Source of the DNA: Leptidea sinapis
Lineage: Eukaryota; Arthropoda; Insecta; Lepidoptera; Pieridae
Length of the DNA: 64,000 nucleotides
NCBI RefSeq assembly: GCF_905404315.1
Contig: NC_066266.1
Coordinates: 3,603,501 to 3,667,500 of the forward strand
Direction of reading: 5' to 3'
The notes beneath the pieces were generated by a model. It was given only the letters and a program-made list of their open reading frames with translations. It had not been told where the DNA came from and did no database searches. How positions within the stretch are numbered: the first letter of the stretch is position 1; each line of letters begins with the position of its first letter. A program made the position numbers and the translations under genes. This document shows positions 52,268-61,000 of this stretch, piece by piece.

Positions 52268-53088
52268 CAGGGCGTCCCAAACTTATGGGACATGAAGGGA
52301 AAGTACCTTAAATATCGTATAGAGGGTATTTTACTGAAAGAAGACTTTGTACTATTATTATAAGTTAGTAATTCTGCATTCAAAGATTTTGTAAAAATTA
52401 CTTGCCTCGTCTCGGACTCGAACGGACATAAATGTAAAAAAAACACCTAAATCTAAAGAATAGCTAAAAACTAATAACTCTTCTTAAGTAACATAGTATT
52501 TTAAAAGAAAGGAGCAACGTAAAAGGTTTGAGTCAAATTTCAAGAAAGTTATTTATTGCCGACGACGACGTCCGAAAAGTAGAGATATTATCATTCCATA
52601 GATAGCATTGATTATTCGTAAATAAGTACCCACTTCATAATTAAAATACTTTGTAGCATATTTTTTTTACTTTAGAAGCAGTACGAGAACGTGGGCGCGT
52701 TACAAACAGAATTGTGCCATATCATATCGAGTATTCACCATAAAATTATAAGAAAATCAAAAGGCAGTGGACTCATTAAAAGATTGGCGATTTGCGTAAG
52801 ACAGGAGGGATCATATTTTGAGCATTTAATTAATTAATTTACAAAAAATACCCACTTAATTGATTACTTTCTCATATCTACATATCATAAAAGTAAGTAA
52901 AGTGTAAATTTTTTTTTCTACATTTAAGTCGGTTCGATTCCCAGACGAGGCAAGTAATTTTTAGAAAATCTTTGAATGCAGAATTACTAACTTTTTAGAA
53001 ATAACATAAAGTCTTCTTTCAGTAAAATACCCTATCTACGATATTTAAGGTACTTTCCCTTCATGTCCCATAACTTTGGAACACTCTG
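52268..53088. mobile_element. DNA transposon-like element with ~185-bp inverted repeats
   Basis: Left end cagggcgtcccaaacttatg and right end (reverse) cagagtgttccaaagttatg. Both arms then share gggacatgaagggaaagtac, atattttactgaaagaagac-like, ttctgcattcaaagatttt and acttgcctcgtct. TATA flanks both ends (TA or TATA duplication). The 450-base interior holds the module also present at 49856 and no ORF. Superfamily is open: a TA target would fit the Tc1/mariner (IS630) group. Confidence 0.7.
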
Positions 53089-53200
53089 TATAACAACAGG
53101 TTACTATGGTAACCAGGACCTCAGAGTTGCGTTTGCAGAGTTCTATTGCTGCGGCTTGCAGTATCGATAAAGCTGTAACATTAACTTGTATTTATAACAT

Positions 53201-53440
53201 ACGACTTTTGGACCTTCAAGAAAAGAGCATGCTCCCTGAACTTAATCATATATCATAATCTCTTGACACCTGTTGTTGCGGATGTCTATGGGCGGTTGCC
53301 TCACCACTCCCCATCGTGTGAGATACGACTTCGGGACCTTCAAGAAAAGAGCATACTCCCATGTCTTGACCCCTGTGAGATACGAATTAGCGACCTTCAA
53401 GAAAAGAGCATACTACTCCCCATCTCTTAGACCTCCCATG
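53201..53440 (+). mobile_element. J3b LINE C-terminal fragments, motif repeated three times
   Basis: Starts at 53201, 53325 and 53381 each give a Y(D/E)...TFKKRA(C/Y) reading (accttcaagaaaagagcat). The first is followed by TPVVADVYGRLP, as at 17815. Partial duplication of one LINE 3' end. Confidence 0.6.
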
Positions 53441-53544
53441 ATTATTTTGTAGCAATTACCATGACAGCACAATATTGTATATTTAATTTTTAAATAATTT
53501 TATTTTTTATACATGTGTCTATCTTATATTTTGAAAAAAAAATC

Positions 53545-53700
53545 CATTATAATAATGTCCCAGCCACTGTTCAGGCATAAATGTTTTATTGAATTGGTGC
53601 TTACCGTTTTATGTAAACTAAATAAAATTAAAAATAGCGCAAAGAAAAGAATGCTGGAATAATTTCTTGCGCCACTTGTTCTCTCTTAGAGAGCCATACT
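53545..53700 (+). mobile_element. Jockey-like LINE (J2) 3' UTR fragment
   Basis: gtcccagccactgttcaggc, ttaccgttttatgtaa, gaatgctgga, cttgttctctcttagagagc: J2 in the orientation opposite to 16433. Confidence 0.7.
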
Positions 53701-53825
53701 CCCATAGTCTGGGACTCGATTATGATTAATTAGAGACCGGATTATTTAGTACCTTTTCAGCTTTCGATCTCGCTCATCGATCAATGCTTTTCATAGTACC
53801 TACGCCCAAACATTGCACTAAAATT

Positions 53826-53941
53826 TAAATTCTGCCCAGTAACCTCAGTAGACGTAGAACGCTCCTTTTCCGCTTTCAAAAATTTACTAAGCGATCGTAG
53901 ACACAATTTGTCTACAGAACATTTAGTTATGTTTTATTGAA
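53826..53941 (+). pseudogene. hAT-type transposase C-terminal dimerisation segment
   Basis: The plus frame reads LKFKFCPVTSVDVERSFSAF, KNLLSDRRHNLSTEHLVMF, then a stop. The TS.DVERSFS...LLSDRR..L..E.L pattern is the hAT C-terminal dimerisation region, also kept in domesticated BED/CGGBP1-like proteins. No N-terminal part is present nearby. It sits between two J2 3' UTR copies. Confidence 0.7.
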
Positions 53942-54145
53942 TTTGTATTTACCGTTTTATGTAATGTAAATAAAATTAAAAAAAAGCGCAAAGAAACGAA
54001 TGCTGGAAACATTTCTTGCGCCACTTCTTCTCTCTTAGAGAGCCATTTGTTTCCGAAGCGGTAGTAGCGTTAAAAATAACATCAAAAATAATTCTAAAGG
54101 AATAAATTTTGAGAAAATAAATGCCTTCTATGTCTTTATCTATGT
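53942..54145 (+). mobile_element. Jockey-like LINE (J2) 3' end, second copy
   Basis: Its first block (tgaatttgtatttaccg, ttttatgtaatgtaaataaa) repeats 53590-53640. It then continues cagaagcggtagtagcg-like sequence to the true 3' end aaataaatgccttctatg. Confidence 0.7.
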
Positions 54146-54934
54146 GTAACCAAAAATATGTAATATTTCACCTAAAAGTCGTATCTGCACTAAATTAGAG
54201 CTCCTGGAACTTTTCAGATGAAAATTTACATAAATTTAAGTTTTTTGTAAGTGTTTTTACGAAATATTTTGTATGATAGCTGTAAGGTTTCTCTAATTAT
54301 TTTGTTAGTAAATATTTTCATATTGTATAATTCGTTAAATTATTTTATGAAAGTTCGCCTTGATAAGCTTTGCCATAATGTTGACTGTAGTGAATTTTTT
54401 TTATAAATACATAATTTGAAATTTCAGCATATAACTTTTAAAGTAAACATTTACAGGTAATAAAACTTCCTTTTTATTTAGTTAATGAAGTGATCTTTGA
54501 TAAAAACACAAGCCTAATTGCATTTATACTAAGTTACGCCTCTACTAAACCACTGAACTTCATCTATTTTTAGAATGCGTGCGCGGGCGGTTCGTTTTAG
54601 ACTGAATGTTTTATGGCTCTTCTTGTAAAATAAATGTATGCGGAGATGATTTTTTCTATTGAATTATTGTTAATTATTGTTTTGACATATAAAATATACA
54701 ATTACTACCTTAAAAAGTGTTTTAATTTATTATATCTTTAGGTATAAATACAAAAAACCGCTGAAACCGTCTAACTACCATACTTTATGTGAAGATTGTA
54801 AAAATTCTGCAATCTCTATAGTTTATATTATTCAACAAAGAGCTAGCTCGTTTCAATTCATAAGCGTCGACATAAGCTTTATAAACAGAACCTAAACACT
54901 TGAAGAGCAATAAACTATAATGCAACGATAAGAA
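54146..54934. other. AT-rich, nothing recognised
   Basis: No supported feature. Confidence 0.45.
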
Positions 54935-55195
54935 ACCTGGAATGTGTGGCGGTCCTCCATAGTGGAAGGAAGGAACTTTCTTCCATGTACAACCAAGCTG
55001 TGCAATGAGCTTCCTTGTGCGGTGTTTCTAGAACGATACGATATGGGTACCTTCAAAAAAAGCGCGTATACCTTCCTTAAAGGCCGGCAACGCTTCGGTG
55101 ATTCCTCTGGGTTCCAAGAGAATTTGGGCGACGGTGATCACCTGAGTGACCCGTACGGCGTACGTTTGTTTGACTTTCTCTTGCATAAAAAAATC
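54935..55195 (+). mobile_element. LINE family J3 C-terminus and 3' UTR
   Basis: Plus frame with CAVFLERYDMGTFKKSAYTF and LKGRQRFGDSSG, then the gtgatcacctgagtgacccg tail. 5'-truncated. Confidence 0.75.
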
Positions 55196-56040
55196 AACAT
55201 ATTTTGAGGTACAGAACGCAATAGTCTTTATTATGATACAACGTATAATTACTGTATACTATAGCTATAGAAAGTAAAGCCTTATGTGGCTTCGCGACAC
55301 CGACGAACGCGGCTTCGTCTACTATCGATCGCGGACGTCGCAATTTTGTCTATTTCAAGCCTAATTCAATTAGCTGCCACTGTTTGCTGAACTTTAAATG
55401 CTCTGCATTTAGGAGCACGTACTAAATTGCAATTCCGATTATGACTTGAATAATAAAGATAGAAGTAATACGATACCTAGAATAGATATGAAAATAAAGC
55501 CTGTTTATTTTTCCTTTCTCAGTAGATTAAATATTTAATTAATGCTAGTATGTGAGTTAGTTTAAAGGCTTATAAACTGATTATTGTTAGTATTATAGTT
55601 TGTAAAGCGGCTTAAGTACAGTTCAGTACAGTCCTGGTTCAGTTCTACCAATGTATTCTATTGTGATTGCCACTGTTAACTATAGCTCACTGCTAAGATT
55701 GATTCTTTTCATGAATCTTATAATATCTTTTGCAGTGAGCTGACGTATCTCAAGTCGTTGAAAAATTGGTCTTCCCAAAGAGATGATACGTTGACGCATT
55801 TAAGGACCAAATTCAGAGAAGATTTTATCAACTACAGAATTTATTCGCTCTGCAATCTCTGAGGCCTAAGATTGTGAGGTGTATTTTTGATATGCAGTGC
55901 CCCGTTAGTATCCTGGTTAGAATTTGTAAGTTTTCCCGACTAATTCCTAGTGCCGTATGCCAACCCATGCGCAGCTTCCTACTATTATACGTAAATATAT
56001 ATCCCTACTCTGTGCCCTCCTCCTCCTCGCGTCGTATTCC
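55196..56040. other. AT-rich, nothing recognised
   Basis: No supported gene. GC-richer around 55290-55340 without a recognisable product. Confidence 0.45.
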
Positions 56041-56500
56041 TCATTGCTGAGGGTCGTGATTTCTCTGAGGATTCAACTTTTTGACAATAGTTCGCCACCT
56101 CTGTCTGTCTTTGACTACGTGCAGTGCGTCATGAAGTCCGGTATCCAGAGATGTGCGGATTTGGTCAGACCATCTTAAAGGGCTGCGACCTCTGGGGCAT
56201 CGTCCATCTACCTTCGTAGTAACCATCACTTGTTCGAGGTTGGGGCCCTCTTTTCTGGCAATATGTCCAAAGAACCCTAAGATTCTACGGAGGCAGATGG
56301 ATGAAAGTCTGTTTTTTACACCCAGATTGTTAAGGATGAATTGGTTGGCTGTTCAAGGGTTTTGAAGCATCTTCCTTCAGCACCACATCTCAAAGGCATC
56401 AATCCAATCTCTGTCAGCCTACTTTAGTGTCCATGTCCCAACCCCATAGCTGAAGATGGAAAAAATGAGACTGTTGACTAGCCTCACACTCTGTGTAAGG
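56041..56500 (-). pseudogene. RTE-like reverse transcriptase C-terminus (third subfamily)
   Basis: The minus strand reads GLVNSLIFSIFSYGVGTWTL, then DWIDAFEMWCWRKML, NQFILNNLGVKNRLSSICLR, RILGFFGHIARKEGP, CPRGRSPLRWSDQIRTSLD and DRQRWRTIVKKLN. The order (W(T/S)L, F.MWCWRR.L, GH..R, RGR.P.RW.DQI, DR..WR..V) is the thumb and tail of RTE-type RT. One stop after WTLK and a shifted TA region mark it as dead. Confidence 0.8.
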
Positions 56501-57126
56501 GCTTGCATATCATATAGGCAATTAGGCAGTGCCTAACTCGTTACACCTCAATAAATATAGCACTAGTGTGAAAGTTAAATTACTACCTACATTGACATTT
56601 ACTTAGTATGAAACTCAGAAAAGCTAATCTTACAGCTTGTCCTGTTTGTGTGGGTACGTATCTTATTCCCATAATACCTAATCACTTACAAGGAGTGTAA
56701 GCAAACTATTGGCGCCTGTTAAAATGTTACGTTTTACACGCAAGTATTTTGCTTGAAAATATGATCAGGCGCGCAGTCAGTTCGAGGTTCAAGACTCCTA
56801 GGAGACGTGCCGCGCCTGTGAGCTATAAATTTTCGCTTAAGCTTCACTGTAAGAGCCTTTGAGCTACAAATAAATAGGTGTTTTAGACAGAATTTTTTTC
56901 GATCTGACACCAACTTTATGAGCACTTCCATTACGGCCAAAACATCCTCCTTCCGAAAAAAAGAAAAATCATAACCGAATAATGAAATAATGAGAATAAA
57001 TGTGTAATTATGTAGGAAAATATGAGTCAAATATTAGGTAACGGGTGGCTGTTAAAATACCGCTATTTAAATGTAGACACGTCTACCTCGGACAAACAAT
57101 CCAGTTAGGCAGGTCCAATTTCGCGA
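56501..57126. other. AT-rich, family G trace only
   Basis: A minus frame at 56734-57030 has no recognised product. cttcactgtaagagcctttg near 56840 resembles family G. Confidence 0.4.
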
Positions 57127-57162
57127 GTTGGTAGGCCCCCCACAAGATGGACCGACGATCAT
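57127..57162 (+). mobile_element. RTE-like LINE scrap
   Basis: gttggtaggccccccacaag plus atggaccgacgatc only. Confidence 0.6.
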
Positions 57163-57837
57163 GGCAGAGACGTCTGCGCTTATGATCGAAACGGACTGCG
57201 GAGCTTTTCTCTGGTTTGAACTCCATATTATAGCAGTAATAGTCAATATTTCATTTCCTGAACTAAGCTCATTGACTGACGGTTGGAGCTTGGAGAGAAC
57301 TGAATTCTATTACGATTACACATAGAGAGCAGTCAACAATGTCATCGGCGAGAGTGATATTAGTACTTTCATTTTAGGGATACGGATATCGTTGGTACCA
57401 GTATGTACAGAAGTGGTGACATTCTCATTCCATAAAAACCTTTGACAGCAAAGTGCACTTAGTGACATCTATGTACATGTCTCAGATATACATACTCTTG
57501 CTTGAAAATGTTCAGTGTGCTACACTGCCATCTACTTTTGATGTCAATCAACTCTTAACAGTTAACAGATTCATAATCATAACAGTATCATAAATAATTG
57601 TAATATCGTATAAATTAAAGATAGTAAAAATTCATGCAACTTAGTTTTAAATACCGTAATTAACTTGAGTTCCAATTTAGTTTTCTACAATTTTGTACAT
57701 TTCAAAAATATTCAATTGAGCTGTGATACAATTCTCTCTTTCTAAAACGTCACAAATGACAGTACTTCATAACTATCAATAAGCTGTCAAGTGTCAACGT
57801 ATTTGATATTGATAGGTAACTAAACTATTAACTAGGT
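57163..57837 (+). promoter_or_regulatory. Upstream region of the TMX1-like gene
   Basis: Must contain the promoter and 5' UTR of the gene starting at 57838. No TATA box, initiator or other element stands out, and the transcription start cannot be placed from sequence alone. Confidence 0.35.
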
Positions 57838-58016
57838 ATGTCAAAAATTATTAGAAATTCAGACATGGCGCGGCTTGCAAGGATTTCTTCGGTGGTAAAT
57901 TTTTGCCTAATTTCTACATTACTTTTATGTATTTGTACAAATCCTACTAGTGCAGATGTTGAACTAAATGAAGACAACTGGACACAGATCCTAGAAGGCG
58001 AATGGATGGTGGAATT
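57838..58016 (+). CDS. TMX1: TMX1-like exon 1
   Basis: Signal peptide and start of the thioredoxin fold (ELNEDNWTQILEGEWMVEF across the junction). Donor gtaagt at 58017. Ends with two bases of codon 60. Confidence 0.88.
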
Positions 58017-61000
58017 GTAAGTCAAATATATCACCGGCGCATTGCCGAATTTTTAAAACGTGTCAAATTTTTGTGCTAAAAATTCATCATTGTTCATAAA
58101 TACTTTATAATTATTACTTAAAGATATTAATATGTTCCTGTCCAATTATTTTCATTACTTCTATATGAGTTATTTTAACTTTGAACTTGTGTATTTAGCA
58201 GTGACATTCCTAGAGTTCAATAAACTCGCACAAGGCCAGAGGTCTCCATTTGTCCATTTATTGAACCGTATCGAAGCATTTATTGATTACTCTATAATCA
58301 TTATTATTAATTTAGAATGTATTCCATTCTATTCTTTATATCTTTTCGCGAAATAGTATCCTTATTAGTCATAATATGTAAATCTTTATTTGGTAGTTCT
58401 GTAAGGTGATATCATGCATCGTGGGTTGCTTGCATAGCTACAAACACGACGCCTACCGCAAGGTTTTTGCATCTTGTTCAAAACGAACGCATAAATAACC
58501 TTATTAATCACACTATGATATTATTACAATGGTTATAAACAACATTCAGTACTAGATATGCTTTATTTTAATATGATGGCCAAACTATGTAAAATTTTTA
58601 TGGGACCAAATGGCAAACATTTCGCATCAAAATAAAGAAGAATCACGAAAATCATATTATAAATGTCGAGAGTAATCGGTTTACATACATAATAAAAATA
58701 CTGATTGAATTGAGAACCTCCTTTTTGAAGTCGGTTAAAAATTAACAAATCCTTCAACATTTTATAATAATAATATGTTTATCCTCTTTCCTTATAGTAT
58801 GTCCATATGTATTACAATCATAAGTTGTGTAGATATGCCATGAAAAACTCGGCGGCTCAAGAAACTCCCCAGCATTCATTTTTTGCGCTCTTTTCAATAA
58901 AAATATACAATATTGTAGTCATTTATATCGCTATAAAATAATCATAATATAGTCCCAGGCTGTGCAATCACTTAGATATTCAGCTGTGGAGTAATAGGAT
59001 TATTTTAAAAGTGTATACATTTACCCTTAAAGCTATAATGTATCTTATGAAGCCTACTAGAATTAGTTACAAGCAATCCCTTATTTCTAGTGTTATAATA
59101 ATGAAAATCACTATTAAGAGCAAAAAGGTGACGATTTTTGTGAACATATATTAAATTTTCATAAATGTACTGGCAATATTTATTTCTTTAAATTTTTCTT
59201 CAAGAGACTGTCTATAACCAAGCTGATATATAGCATGAACAGCTCTCTTTTGCAGAGCAAACACTATACCAATGTCAGCAGCATGACCCCACAGTAAAAT
59301 ACCGTATGTCATAATGCTGTGAAAATAACTGAAGTATACAAATCTAGTGGTCGCAACATTCATGTACTCTCTAATCTTTCTACAGACTTTTTCTTTTAAA
59401 TTTAGCCCTACTATGCTCCTTTCTATGGAATTCTTGGATATTTTGCAAGTTTGTATTATAATAATTATAATAGTGGGATCAAGAATGTATATAATTATAT
59501 AGTATATCTTAATATATATAAATTATGTGACACATTGTTTGTCCATGATTGACTCCTAAACTAATGAATGGATTTTAATGGGGATTACTTCATGGAGTGC
59601 ATTTTGGTCCAACTTGAGAGATAGGATAGTTTTTATTTCGATTATTTCGGACGGATTTATCGGACCCATAATTATTTTTATTATCAATATTTGTTTTGTG
59701 TGGACATATTTTCTATGAGAGAATTTACTGACACATGGTTTGACAGTTCCGCTGTGAAACAATTTTATTATGACAACATTTGGGAGGATTTTTTACGAAA
59801 TAATTCTTGATGTTTTGAAATATTATTGACAAATTCCTATAAAACAGTATTTTTTTATTATCTACAGAACAACGTCTGTCTGGGCAGCTAGTATAATATA
59901 TGTTATGCCTTGCTTAAGTTTTCAAGTCTTTTGTTAGGTAACATATAATATGCTTTAGTTACAAAGAGGCACCATGACATAAATGACATATAATTATTGG
60001 TACCACAACTTGGTAATGGGTTATTTATCAAGCAATTAAATGAATTAAATATTATGTATTGCAATTTGAAAGCCCATTGAGTTTCTTACCAATTTTTCTC
60101 AAGTCTGAGCTTTTTTAAATGGGTTCTTAATCAGGCTTTCAATAAGTGATAAACATATATGAATTTGAACAGTCACCAAGAGAAGCTGAACTTATAGATG
60201 TGTCAGTGGCGCAAAATGTAGAATTACATTTTGCGACACATTTGCCGTTGGCTCTTTCACCAAGGTTTGATCCTTTCAAATTTATATGCATGTTTATGCT
60301 ACACTCCATAAGGGGGGAACAGATGAGCAGGACATTTAGGTGATTGTAATTTTTACGCCCTGCCCATTACAATGCAGTGCTGCTCTGGATTCTTGGAAAA
60401 TTCAAAGGTTAAAACATAGTGTCCTGTAGCACGAGGGGTAGGCAGAGGAGGGTGCTCCTCAGTCCTCACCCCTGATACTACTCCCATGAAATTATGATAT
60501 TTTGAAAGTTCCTCTTCCCCTCCCTAATTTGTAAACGCCTTCACTGTTATGTAAAGTGACACGGAGTCCTCTCTATTTTTACTTGTACATGTTTTACCTG
60601 TTTTGAGGGTAGAATTTTTTTTCGTTATTTCCTTGAAAACTGTGCATTACCTTGTAAGAAAAGTAGTAGCACTATAATCGTGGACTAAAGCTCTATCAAC
60701 TATAATATTTTTACCTCCTAAATCGTACTACGGGATACTAAGTCCAACCCATTTCACTAACTATGCCGCCCATCAGTCCGAAATACAATAGTACTTACAC
60801 ATAACTGCTTCACGGCAGAAATAGTAATATTTGATGTTATTTTTTTACAGTTATGCACCTTGGTGTCCAGCATGCAATGCCCTGTATCCAGCATGGAAAG
60901 AGCTCTCCAACCGAGCCTATGGCAAGAAGCTGGCTATGAGACTTGCAGCTGTTGACGTCACTAAATCTCCAGGGCTCAGCGGCCGATTTGTTGTCACAGC

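Noticed and set aside
52905..52945. Box B-like ggttcgattcccagacga suggesting a tRNA
   Set aside because: It lies in the long inverted repeat and has a mirrored partner at 52410-52430. No cloverleaf forms.
53381..53440. Possible short tandem array such as CRISPR-like or satellite at 53.2-53.4 kb
   Set aside because: Only three units with unequal spacing, and each is a LINE coding end. Not an array.
53826..53941. Domesticated CGGBP1-like host gene
   Set aside because: Only about 38 codons of the C-terminal region are present and no upstream coding exon or zinc finger is visible, so a transposon scrap is the simpler reading.
57128..57325. 65-aa plus-strand frame before TMX1
   Set aside because: Begins in an RTE-like scrap, continues into plain DNA, and does not join exon 1.
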